From: UBA2336 sp031395485
Lineage (GTDB): Bacteria; Bacteroidota; Bacteroidia; Cytophagales; Cyclobacteriaceae
Length of the DNA stretch: 64,000 nt
NCBI GenBank assembly: GCA_031395485.1
Contig: JANNUS010000010.1
Location: forward strand, 1 to 64,000
Direction: 5' to 3'
Below the pieces are notes generated by a model, which worked only from the letters and a program-made list of their open reading frames with translations, did no database searches and was not told the origin of the DNA. Every line of letters begins with the position of its first letter. Within the stretch, counting starts at the first letter, position 1. Of the stretch, positions 43,295 to 50,978 are shown piece after piece. The translations under genes were made by a program, and so were the position numbers.

Positions 43295-44449
43295 ATGAAC
43301 CCAGAATTAACCAACACAACCCAACGGAGATACGACCTCGACTGGCTTCGATTTATCGCCATTGTAATCTTACTGTTTTTCCACACGGGCATGTGGTTTA
43401 ACCCATGGGAGTGGCACGTAAAAAACAGTGAAACCAGTGAGACTTTCCGCTATTGGATGATCTGGTCGCATTATTGGCGCATGCCACTACTTCTGTTTAT
43501 TTCGGGTGCAGGAACTTACATGGCCATGGGTAAACTCACTTCGGTTCAATTTGCGGGAGAACGTTTTAAAAGGCTTTTTATTCCATTGGTGTTTGGCATG
43601 TTCGTAGTTGTGCCACCACAAATTTATTTTGAACATATTCGTGAGTACAATGGCTACTGGGATTTTTATAAAACTGTTTTCAATTTTGTTCCGTACCCTG
43701 AAGGAAGTTTTAGCTGGCATCACTTGTGGTTTATTCTATACCTTTTCCTTTATTCATTGATTGCAATCCCACTACTAAAATTTTTACGATCCTCAAAGTC
43801 GGATGGCTTTAAGAATGATGCAATGAAATTATTGTCACGGCCGGTGGCTATACTTTTTATTCCTGCTATTTTTATATTAATCACACAAATTATACTTCGC
43901 CCGTATTTTGATGAAGAAACCCATGCACTGCTGGATGACTGGGCTTACTTTACATTCTATTTTTTGTTTTTCATCTTCGGAATGGTCTGCTATTCCAGTT
44001 CAGTCATTTGGAAATCCATTGGAAGGAATCGCAAACACCTTCTTGTTGCCGCATTGTTAATTCTTGTTCCGTTTTATGGATTGTATTTTCACTTCCGTGA
44101 ATTTTATCAACTACCCTGGAGCACGGATATTGTTGAAACCATGTTTGATGTAACTGCGATATTCCTGAGTTGGATTACGGTAATAACAATAATTGCATAT
44201 GGACAGTATTATCTGAATCGTCCGCATCCGTGGTTAAGTAAAATCAACGAAGGCCTTTATCCGTTTTACATTCTCCATCAAACGGTTATTATCTGGATTG
44301 GCTACTACATCTGCCAACTGGATTGGAGCATTAGCGCAAAATTCTGGACGGTGAGTTTCCTCACCCTGATTAGTTGTGTTGGCTTTTACATATTGTTGAT
44401 AAGGCCATTCAATTTTGGTCGGTTCTTGTTTGGGATGAAAAGAAGGTGA
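43295..44449 (+). CDS. membrane acyltransferase, OafA/family-3 type
   Basis: A 384-residue polytopic protein from the ATG at 43295 (MNPELTNTTQRRYDLDWLRF); the frame opens earlier but this start directly precedes the family hallmark YDLDWLRFIAIVILLFFH. About ten hydrophobic helices follow. LFFHTGMWF has the conserved His, LFISGAGTYMAMG and HHLWFILYLFLYSLIA are typical segments, and FYILHQTVIIWIGYY is the closing signature. Family members O-acylate surface glycans or small molecules. The glycan cluster is far away, so the target is not indicated by context. Confidence 0.9.
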   Translation: MNPELTNTTQRRYDLDWLRFIAIVILLFFHTGMWFNPWEWHVKNSETSETFRYWMIWSHYWRMPLLLFISGAGTYMAMGKLTSVQFAGERFKRLFIPLVFGMFVVVPPQIYFEHIREYNGYWDFYKTVFNFVPYPEGSFSWHHLWFILYLFLYSLIAIPLLKFLRSSKSDGFKNDAMKLLSRPVAILFIPAIFILITQIILRPYFDEETHALLDDWAYFTFYFLFFIFGMVCYSSSVIWKSIGRNRKHLLVAALLILVPFYGLYFHFREFYQLPWSTDIVETMFDVTAIFLSWITVITIIAYGQYYLNRPHPWLSKINEGLYPFYILHQTVIIWIGYYICQLDWSISAKFWTVSFLTLISCVGFYILLIRPFNFGRFLFGMKRR

Positions 44450-44494
44450 GCCGCTGATCGATGTGTCAAGAAAGTACAGTATCGACTTTTCCCC

Positions 44495-45577
44495 TCAGAA
44501 GTCAACAGAAAGCGAAGTTGTTATAAACATATTGTCATTAACCGGCTCGCCATTCTTTACAAAAATTTCATCTTTACTAATAAAGCTACGGATTTCAGTT
44601 CGCCACAGTACGTTATCATGAATTTTAAAATCAACGTTTGTACTTATGCCGGTTGTTTTGAAACCATTGGGTGTACCCGTTGAAATGAGAATGCCATGTT
44701 CATCACTGTAATATTCTCCTCGCACATCCATGCTTGCTTTCGCACTTAGAGTAAACCGGAAAATAGCTTCCAATACATATAGTTTATTCACGGATGTATT
44801 TTCAACACTAGGTTCTTCCAAACCATAGTCGACTCCGAGCGTAAAGCCAATTTTTTCGTGGAATTGATAAATCCAGTATACATTATTATAAAATCGCATG
44901 AGGCGAGCACTATCCGGTTTGTCAGTACCAATAAATGTACTGTAATTAAAAGTCATAGATGAGTTGGGCTTATATGTCAACTGTGTTCCAAACGAGGGTA
45001 ATGAATTTCCATCTACCCGTTCAATTCGCTGCCACCCGTTGAGGAATAAGCCAGCTAAGAACCACTTTTCATTTTCGGTGGTGTATGAAATTTTAGCTCC
45101 GGTTTCAAAATATGGGGTGTTATCCGCAAAAATACTTCGTGTCAGATTCCAGGAGTCTTTACCAATGGCACTTTCAAAACCAATATGTGAAGCAAAAATT
45201 CCAGCGTCAATCCATAGGTTTTTAGCGGATGAAATTTTAGCACCTGCATTGGCTTCGAAAATATTTTTAAATACATCCGGTTCATTAGCCATATTCGCAT
45301 GGGCATACGTACCCGTCATCAAGGCCAGGTTAGCACGCACTTTCTCAGTATTGTATGATGCCTTTAAAAATCCAAGGTTAAGACTTACCTCATTATGACG
45401 ATTGAACGAGTAGACAAAAGGCGGTCGTATATTATTCTCAGGTTCATTAAAATCATATACATAATAAGTTTCAAGATAACCGCTGAAGGTAATCGGGGAA
45501 GACTTGGAATCTTCTTCCTGTGCAAATACACTTGTTGAAAGTAACAACGCAAGCAGTTTGACTAAGTAAGATTTCAT
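44495..45577 (-). CDS. outer-membrane beta-barrel protein (putative porin)
   Basis: A 360-residue exported protein starting at 45577 (MKSYLVKLLALLLSTSVFAQ, clear signal peptide); the frame extends to 45637 without signal. The mature part alternates short amphipathic strands (FSGYLETYYVYDF, RPPFVYSFNRHNEVSLNLGF, GFTLGVDYGLEE) and ends in the barrel-like FITTSLSVDF with a terminal aromatic. It matches the BBP2/OmpL-type porins of Bacteroidota. The substrate is unknown; no TonB-box or SusD partner is adjacent. Confidence 0.85.
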   Translation of the reverse strand: MKSYLVKLLALLLSTSVFAQEEDSKSSPITFSGYLETYYVYDFNEPENNIRPPFVYSFNRHNEVSLNLGFLKASYNTEKVRANLALMTGTYAHANMANEPDVFKNIFEANAGAKISSAKNLWIDAGIFASHIGFESAIGKDSWNLTRSIFADNTPYFETGAKISYTTENEKWFLAGLFLNGWQRIERVDGNSLPSFGTQLTYKPNSSMTFNYSTFIGTDKPDSARLMRFYNNVYWIYQFHEKIGFTLGVDYGLEEPSVENTSVNKLYVLEAIFRFTLSAKASMDVRGEYYSDEHGILISTGTPNGFKTTGISTNVDFKIHDNVLWRTEIRSFISKDEIFVKNGEPVNDNMFITTSLSVDF

Positions 45578-45649
45578 TTCTAGACAACTAAAATTTGATG
45601 TAGAATCATTATAGGGAAGCACGTTTCGAAAATTCAACCTGACAGCGGT

Positions 45650-45856
45650 TCACTCCAACTCCCGAATTTCAAAATCTTTTCCTTTTCCAAATTTGATCAG
45701 GTCTTTGAGAAGGTATCGTTCCAACGTAAACAGATCTTTTACCTTAAAATCGTGGTTGCCGAGAATATTCTCCACTTCAAACTCGTGCGTTTCTCCAAAG
45801 TTGATGAGCCTGTACTTTTTGCCTACGCGCAAAACATCAAACGAAAGTCCCGCCAT
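45650..45856 (-). CDS. conserved small protein of unknown function
   Basis: A 68-residue soluble protein (pI near neutral, rich in Lys, Glu and Phe), with no signal, helix or metal motif. It starts one base after the stop of the RsmB-type methyltransferase gene, so it is co-transcribed with it. The central part GETHEFEVENILGNHDFKVK has strand-like alternation suggesting a small beta barrel. I do not recognise a named family. The tight coupling suggests a role near RNA modification, but this is inference. Confidence 0.7.
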   Translation of the reverse strand: MAGLSFDVLRVGKKYRLINFGETHEFEVENILGNHDFKVKDLFTLERYLLKDLIKFGKGKDFEIRELE

Positions 45857-45857
45857 A

Positions 45858-47048
45858 TTATGCCTTGCGAATTAGCTTAGCCATGTAAAATCCATCGAAG
45901 CCTTCGGTGGGCCAAATGCGTTTTTCTTCCTGTAGTTCAAAGGAGCTATTTTCGGTAAGGAATTTTTTAACCTGCTCTTCATTTTCAGTATACAAAATGC
46001 TACACGTAGCGTACACCAATGTACCTCCTGGTTTTACCATCATGCTGTACGAGGAGAGAATTTCCTGTTGAGCCTTTTTCACGTCCTCCACAAACGCAAG
46101 TGAGAGTTTCCATTTAGCATCCGGATTTCTTTTCAAGACGCCAATTCCAGAACACGGAACATCCAACAAAACAAAATCAGCAGTTTTTTCCAGTCGCTTA
46201 ATAACTTTAGAGGAATCGATTAACCTTGCCTCAACGGTTGATACTCCGGCCCTTCGTGCGCGCTTTTTTAACTCATCCAATTTCCATTGCTCGGTGTCCA
46301 TCGCAATGATGCGCCCCTTGTTTTGAGTAAGTGCTGCCAAGTGAAGTGTTTTACCTCCGCCCCCTGCGCAGGCATCAATGATTCGTGCACCGGGTGTCGG
46401 ATTAACAAAACGACTAATGGCTTGTGAGCCGGCATCCTGCACTTCAAACAGGCCTTCTTTAAATTCAGGAAGTTGAAATACATTTTGGCGTTCTTCTAAA
46501 ATAAGTGCGTCCGGAAAATTTTCATTAGTTGTTGTAAAAACTTCTTGTTCTTCCAGTTTTTCCTGCAGCTCTTTTATACTTGTTTTGAGTGTGTTTACAC
46601 GCAGCACAACGTTGGCTTGTTCATTTAGCGCGGTTAGTTCGGCATCCCAACGCTTGCCTAATTCCTTTTCACCAAGCTCATCTAACCAATCCGGAATGGA
46701 TTCATTGATTTTGCGTACCGGATGATTTTCTGTGACACGCTCACGTAATTGCTTGTATGGAATGCCCGAAAATTCCTTCCAATCAGGAAGATCAATTTCG
46801 CGTGAACAGCACCAGGAAGCCAGCAGCATCCAAAAATCATCACCCTTAGCATTTGTAGCACCTCTAAAAAATCGATACCAGCGAACAATATCGTAGGTAG
46901 TTTCGGCAATGAACTTGCGATCGCGAGCGCCCCACCGTGTATCTTTTTTCAACGTTTTCTCAATTACCTTATCGGCATACTTCTTTTCAATGAAGATTTG
47001 CTCAAGGGATTCAACAACGGCAACACAGGTAGTTCGGTGAAGTCTCAT
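45858..47048 (-). CDS. RsmB/NOP-family RNA m5C methyltransferase
   Basis: A 396-residue SAM-dependent RNA cytosine-C5 methyltransferase. The N-terminal about 150 residues resemble the NusB-like RNA-binding domain of RsmB. The SAM fold shows IIDACAGGGGKTLHLAALT (motif I, near 222), MDTEQWKLDELKKRARR, and the two catalytic cysteines in LLDVPCSGIGVLKRNPD (motif IV) and LVYATCSILYTENEEQV (motif VI). The likely target is 16S rRNA, but RsmB and other NOP paralogues cannot be separated here. It follows the NTF2-like gene by 10 bp. Confidence 0.93.
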   Translation of the reverse strand: MRLHRTTCVAVVESLEQIFIEKKYADKVIEKTLKKDTRWGARDRKFIAETTYDIVRWYRFFRGATNAKGDDFWMLLASWCCSREIDLPDWKEFSGIPYKQLRERVTENHPVRKINESIPDWLDELGEKELGKRWDAELTALNEQANVVLRVNTLKTSIKELQEKLEEQEVFTTTNENFPDALILEERQNVFQLPEFKEGLFEVQDAGSQAISRFVNPTPGARIIDACAGGGGKTLHLAALTQNKGRIIAMDTEQWKLDELKKRARRAGVSTVEARLIDSSKVIKRLEKTADFVLLDVPCSGIGVLKRNPDAKWKLSLAFVEDVKKAQQEILSSYSMMVKPGGTLVYATCSILYTENEEQVKKFLTENSSFELQEEKRIWPTEGFDGFYMAKLIRKA

Positions 47049-47058
47049 GAACGCTTAA

Positions 47059-47520
47059 TTATTTAGAAGAACGTTGCATATAATCCAACAACAGCTTTCG
47101 AGTTTGCTTCTGTAATTTATTTTTAAAGAATGAAGTATATCCTAACAGAAGGCCAGAAATGCCTAGGGCTTGCTGCGACCATTTCCATAAACTAAAATGA
47201 TCGTGGTGGCGGTAAATTTTTCCGTCTTTAAATTCGAAATGGGCATCTATTTTATTATGGACGCTTCTTCCGGTTTTACTGAACTCATAAAATGCTTCCC
47301 AATGTGCTGAATTGGCAGTCACATTACTGAACACCACTTTCAATTTTCCTCCCGATCGCTCAATCAACATCTGCCACATAGCCTTTGCTTCATCGCATTT
47401 TAACGTGCCAAAGGCAGGATCACTGAACTCAACCTCGTTGTGGTAGCATGCAGCCATGCCTTTGTAATTCTGATTAGCAAAAGCTGTGTAGAATTCGGTG
47501 ATGAGTGAGGTATTGTCCAT
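47059..47520 (-). CDS. SnoaL/NTF2-like protein
   Basis: A 153-residue cone-fold protein. The N-terminus LITEFYTAFANQNYKGMAACY and the strand EVEFSDPAFGTLKCDEAKAMW, then VHNKIDAHFEFKDGKIYRHH, match the SnoaL-like polyketide cyclase/ketosteroid-isomerase-type superfamily. The DHFSLWKWSQQALG ending is common in the bacterial subgroup. The conserved Asp/His needed for cyclase activity cannot be confirmed by eye; ligand unknown. It heads a unit with the rRNA methyltransferase. Confidence 0.85.
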   Translation of the reverse strand: MDNTSLITEFYTAFANQNYKGMAACYHNEVEFSDPAFGTLKCDEAKAMWQMLIERSGGKLKVVFSNVTANSAHWEAFYEFSKTGRSVHNKIDAHFEFKDGKIYRHHDHFSLWKWSQQALGISGLLLGYTSFFKNKLQKQTRKLLLDYMQRSSK

Positions 47521-47524
47521 TGTT

Positions 47525-47532
47525 CAAAGGTA
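47525..47532 (-). promoter_or_regulatory. -7 box 4 nt before the NTF2-like gene ATG
   Basis: The minus strand reads TACCTTTG then AACA then ATG. Exact match to TAnnTTTG with the recurring 4-nt spacing. Confidence 0.5.
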
Positions 47533-47551
47533 GGAACAAAAAAGGAAACGT

Positions 47552-47640
47552 CAGGCTCCGATTCCGCTCAGCCTCTCCATTCAGCCTAACTTCGAGTGAG
47601 CTGAATTCATTATGTCATCCTGAGCGGAGTCGAAGGGTGA
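47552..47640. repeat. REP-like repeat cluster, left flank of the GIY-YIG gene
   Basis: The main unit is TGTCATCCTGAGCGGAGTCG continuing AAG (47613-47635). A degenerate copy CTCCGATTCCGCTCAGCCT lies at 47556-47574 in opposite orientation, and TTCAGC...GCTGAA forms a further palindrome between them. The main unit is an inverted match (20 of 23) to the right flank 47973-47996. The end of the GIY-YIG reading frame runs into it. Confidence 0.75.
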
Positions 47641-47952
47641 CTTACTGAAATTCTTATAATGGGTGTCATTTGTACAAATTGAAAGTTCCTTCAATTTATC
47701 CCAGTTGCCTTCGATAATAGCTTCCTTCTTTTTTCTGCTCCAGCCCTTTACTTGTTTTTCGAATTCTATTGCGTGGTCAGGTGGTTGAAACTTTTCCCAA
47801 AAAACGAGTTTAACCGGTAATCTTTTGGAGGTGTAAGCGTTAGGGTAAAAGCAAGTTTCATGTTCCCAAAGCCTTCGTTCAATATCGTTGGTGACCCCTG
47901 TTTAATAGGAATTATCATTGCACAGAAGGATGTATACGAAGTATTGGTTCAT
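47581..47952 (-). pseudogene. GIY-YIG endonuclease-family gene broken by one nonsense codon
   Basis: Read on the minus strand from the ATG at 47952, the frame gives MNQYFVYILLCNDNSY, then TAA at 47904-47902 (codon 17), then TGVTNDIERRLWEHE and continues open to a TGA at 47581. The intact reading would be YxVYIL...YTGVTND, the GIY-YIG motif; the stop falls on the second motif tyrosine (TAT/TAC changed to TAA). AIEFEKQVKGWSRKKKEAII and EGNWDKLKEL are the family C-terminal block with the catalytic Glu region. The last 16 codons (FDSAQDD...) come from the left repeat. Single-base decay suggests recent inactivation; a sequencing error is the alternative. Confidence 0.85.
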
Positions 47953-47972
47953 CAATATAATTTGAACGACAG

Positions 47973-47996
47973 TCTTCGACTACGCTCAGCCTGACA
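47973..47996. repeat. REP-like repeat, right flank of the GIY-YIG gene
   Basis: Read on the minus strand it is TGTCAGGCTGAGCGTAGTCG continuing AAGA. It matches 47613-47635 at 20 of 23 positions in inverted orientation, so the two form terminal-inverted-repeat-like ends of a segment of about 380 bp. It ends 5 bp before the stop codon of the neighbouring gene. Confidence 0.75.
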
Positions 47997-48001
47997 ATAC
48001 G

Positions 48002-49333
48002 TTAAAACAATTTAGGCTGATCCTCCTTTTCTTTTTCAGTAGGCTCTGAGTACAGCGGAAGTTTATTTAAACTCTTTGAAATGTGAGACTCTTCTGTATA
48101 TATCCCTCGTTGCGCTGCATCGGTAGTGGTCTTATTGGCATCGGCTTCCAGTTCGCGGTTGCTGATTTGCTTCGCTCGTTTATCCGTTGGGGGATTCAGT
48201 TTTTCGTTGCGCTCAAACTCACTCGCTTTTTCCAGAATATCCTTTGGAAGGTCGGCTTCGCTACGATACACCAATTCAAAAAACTGTTTAGCAAAAAATC
48301 CATCAATTTGAATTCTTCTCTTCGATAAGTGGACAAATTTTCCAATCACACGGCAAATGTTCTCTCTTTCCTCCGGACTTAACGACTCTGCAAATTCGTA
48401 ATCTTCAATTTTTCGAAGCGCAAGAATTATCGGCTCTAACGCATCAATCGAAATCACATATACTGTGTAATCACTAAGTCTGAATTCAAACTGCTCAAGT
48501 ATCTCTAATGTATTCGTGGGGACAACTAAGAATATTTCTCTTCTAACATTTTCCTCCTTCACGTACTTGGTTACGCTCTCAGCCTGATTTCGGATATAGA
48601 TCGGGAAATTTGAAAGGTCATCGCTGGCAGGGCTTTTCGCGTCAAACACGATGTACTCATCGTTTATTTTTAATGTGTTATCAGGCTTTCCTTTAAACGG
48701 AACCTTTTCCACGTATTCAACTCCGTGTTTATTAGAAATCGTTTTGATTCTACTTTTTACATTTTCTTCGTGGTTCGACCAGGTTTCTTTTTGCTTTAGT
48801 AACTTTTCGATCTCAAGTCGATGCTGCTTTTCCTTTTCTTCGGTTCGCTCACCGTGTACTCGAGTAGCAATTGCGTTCAGATTGGTAACGGCATGCTCAT
48901 GATTCTTTCTCCGTTCTTCTTCTACACCTTTAAGTTTTGTATTTTCTTCGCGTAAATTGGTTAACTCGTTTTCGCGCAACTCCAGCTTTTGTTTCAAGCC
49001 AATTAACTCAGCAGACAATTCTGTTCCGCGCTTCAGGTAATTTTCATTTTTACTTTCAAGGGATGTTTTTTCAGTAAGCAGCGCATCTTTTTCTGACCGT
49101 AGAAATTTTAGATCGCCCATCGAGGCTTCCATCGATTTATTTTTATTCTTTTCGATCTCCAGTTCGTGATTTACTTTTGAAAGCGAATCAAGTCCCATGA
49201 CCAATTTCTGAAGATCTGCACTAGCATCGATTAAAAGCGTTCTGATCGAGTTCCACCGAAAGAGCCTGTCCCAAAAAGTAAAAGATTTCAGGTCATTAAA
49301 AAGTTTTTTGATGTTATCGAGCCCTGTTTCCAT
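48002..49333 (-). CDS. coiled-coil protein with RmuC/PD-(D/E)XK nuclease-like domain
   Basis: A 443-residue protein. Residues about 40-210 are a long charged coiled coil (LEIEKLLKQKE, ELRENELTNLREEN). A compact domain follows with KGKPDNTLKINDEYIVFDAKSP (near 225), where D..(x)n..xVxDAK matches the PD-(D/E)XK core in the order used by RmuC. The tail (about 390-443) is low-complexity and polar. RmuC is linked to suppression of DNA rearrangements at repeats; this protein is only distantly RmuC-like and could also be a structural homologue. It has no signal peptide. A TAACTTTA box lies 5 nt before its ATG. Confidence 0.7.
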   Translation of the reverse strand: METGLDNIKKLFNDLKSFTFWDRLFRWNSIRTLLIDASADLQKLVMGLDSLSKVNHELEIEKNKNKSMEASMGDLKFLRSEKDALLTEKTSLESKNENYLKRGTELSAELIGLKQKLELRENELTNLREENTKLKGVEEERRKNHEHAVTNLNAIATRVHGERTEEKEKQHRLEIEKLLKQKETWSNHEENVKSRIKTISNKHGVEYVEKVPFKGKPDNTLKINDEYIVFDAKSPASDDLSNFPIYIRNQAESVTKYVKEENVRREIFLVVPTNTLEILEQFEFRLSDYTVYVISIDALEPIILALRKIEDYEFAESLSPEERENICRVIGKFVHLSKRRIQIDGFFAKQFFELVYRSEADLPKDILEKASEFERNEKLNPPTDKRAKQISNRELEADANKTTTDAAQRGIYTEESHISKSLNKLPLYSEPTEKEKEDQPKLF

Positions 49334-49455
49334 AGCTGTAAAGTTAGTGTAAATATGCTGTTAGCTTAAACAAGAGTAGGTATTGATCGTGACAGACTGT
49401 GTCACTTCCCAATTTTCGTTTGTGCGTTCGCCCAAGGTTGGTCTTTCTTCTCCAA

Positions 49456-49487
49456 TTGGCTTTCAGGCCTGAAATAGATACCTTTAC
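49456..49487 (+). promoter_or_regulatory. promoter of rocD (-33 TTG and -7 box)
   Basis: TTGG at 49456 (TTG 49456-49458 by eye) and TACCTTTA at 49479-49486 are separated by about 20 nt, close to the Bacteroidota consensus TTG-N19/20-TAnnTTTG. The ATG is 21 nt further on. This is one of the two best promoters in the window. Confidence 0.6.
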
Positions 49488-49507
49488 ATCCTCAAAATCA
49501 AGATTTT

Positions 49508-50746
49508 ATGACAGATACAATCACTTCAAGCCAGGAGGCCATTTCGCTGGAGGATAAATACGGTGCGCACAATTACCATCCATTACCGGTGGTATTGAAC
49601 AAAGGCGAAGGTGTGTTTTTATGGGATGTGGAAGGCAAGCGGTATTTCGATTTTCTGTCGGCTTATAGTGCGGTAAACCAAGGTCATTGTCACCCGAGAA
49701 TTATCAATGCCCTCATTGAGCAGGCAAAAGAACTAACATTAACATCACGCGCTTTCTATAATGACAAACTGGGTGTGGCTGAAAAATATATCTGTGAAAC
49801 CTTCGGCTATCAGAAAGCCTTGTTCATGAACAGCGGTGCGGAAGCCAACGAAACGGCCATCAAACTTGCCCGCAAGTGGGGGTACACCAAAAAAGGAATT
49901 CCTGATAATGAGGCAGTGATTGTTGCAGTGAAAAAAAATTTTCATGGTCGCACAACTTCTATTATTTCTGCCTCTACCGATCCAGATTCCCGCAAGGGCT
50001 TTGGCCCCTTTATGCCGGGCTTTGAAATTATTGACTATGATAGTATCCCAGCATTGGAGAAAGCGCTTGCTAATCCGAACGTGTGTGGCCTGTGGATTGA
50101 GCCAATACAAGGCGAAGCAGGCGTGTATGTTCCGCAAGAAGGATATTTGAAAGCAGCTGAGAAATTATGCCGTCAGCACAACGTGTTGTTGATGATGGAT
50201 GAAATTCAGACAGGTATTGCCCGCACTGGAAAAATGCTGGCATCCGATCACGAAAACGTACGGCCTGACTTATTGATTTTAGGTAAGGCTTTATCAGGAG
50301 GTGTACTTCCAATTTCAGTTGTTCTGGCTGATGATGAAATCATGCTGGTGATTAAGCCAGGCGAGCATGGTTCTACCTTTGGCGGCAATCCGTTGGCAGC
50401 CGCTGTTTGTATGGAGGCATTACAGGTTGTGAATGATGAAAAGCTTGCCGAAAATTCTGAAAGACTGGGCATTGTATTCCGTAAACGCATGTTGGCGTTG
50501 ATAAAAAAAACTAATCTGATTACGCTCGTTCGTGGAAAGGGATTATTAAATGCTATTGTCATTAACGACTCTCCAGATAGTAAGACCGCCTGGAACTTAT
50601 GCGAAGCGTTTGCGAAAAATGGATTGTTAGCTAAACCTACCCATGGAAATATTATTCGCTTAGCACCTCCGTTAGTGATCACCGAAGAGCAAATTCACGA
50701 GTGCTGTGATATTATTGAGAAGTGTGTGGTAGGGTTTAAAAAATAA
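49508..50746 (+). CDS. rocD: ornithine--oxo-acid aminotransferase
   Basis: A 412-residue class III PLP aminotransferase converting ornithine and 2-oxoglutarate to glutamate semialdehyde and glutamate (arginine breakdown or proline synthesis). Hallmarks are KYGAHNYHPLPVVLNKGEGV, FMNSGAEANETAIKLARKWG, EPIQGEAGVYVP (near 198), MDEIQTGIARTGKML and the PLP lysine in LILGKALSGGVLPIS (near 260). The start YGAHNYHPLPV block is specific for ornithine rather than acetylornithine aminotransferases. Single gene with its own promoter. Confidence 0.95.
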   Translation: MTDTITSSQEAISLEDKYGAHNYHPLPVVLNKGEGVFLWDVEGKRYFDFLSAYSAVNQGHCHPRIINALIEQAKELTLTSRAFYNDKLGVAEKYICETFGYQKALFMNSGAEANETAIKLARKWGYTKKGIPDNEAVIVAVKKNFHGRTTSIISASTDPDSRKGFGPFMPGFEIIDYDSIPALEKALANPNVCGLWIEPIQGEAGVYVPQEGYLKAAEKLCRQHNVLLMMDEIQTGIARTGKMLASDHENVRPDLLILGKALSGGVLPISVVLADDEIMLVIKPGEHGSTFGGNPLAAAVCMEALQVVNDEKLAENSERLGIVFRKRMLALIKKTNLITLVRGKGLLNAIVINDSPDSKTAWNLCEAFAKNGLLAKPTHGNIIRLAPPLVITEEQIHECCDIIEKCVVGFKK

Positions 50747-50976
50747 TGATTGTCATTACTATTTCCTTCTGTGACGTCAAATCCAATGGGTAAACTCCCA
50801 AGCCGTTAGGCTCCCACAATTACAAGGATTTTTAGTGGCTTTCTTCTACCTGCCAAATTATGACTTGGAATCAGGGAAATGCGATTTCCCGTGGTTCAGG
50901 AAACTATTTTCCCTTCTCGGCAAACATTTTTAACAATACTTCCGTTATTGATAGTAATACTACTATTTAACGAAGT
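50747..50976. other. intergenic region between rocD and tetR
   Basis: No ORF of coding character. It contains a perfect hairpin GGGAAAT-GCG-ATTTCCC at 50874-50890, without a T-run, and the nested palindromes over the tetR start described separately. The rest shows nothing recognisable. Confidence 0.5.
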
Positions 50977-50978
50977 AT
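50936..50978. promoter_or_regulatory. nested palindromic operator over the tetR start
   Basis: The outer arms ATACTTCCGTTA (50936-50947) and TAACGAAGTAT (50968-50978) pair with one bulge. The inner arms ATAGTA and TACTAT (50951-50966) pair perfectly around ATAC. The right outer arm ends on the tetR ATG. This is a plausible autoregulatory operator; the half-site TACTAT recurs at 51652-51663. Confidence 0.55.

Noticed and set aside
47552..49333. GIY-YIG plus PD-(D/E)XK-like genes as a restriction or defence island
   Set aside because: No methyltransferase, helicase or toxin-antitoxin gene is present, one of the two is broken, and neighbours are housekeeping genes.
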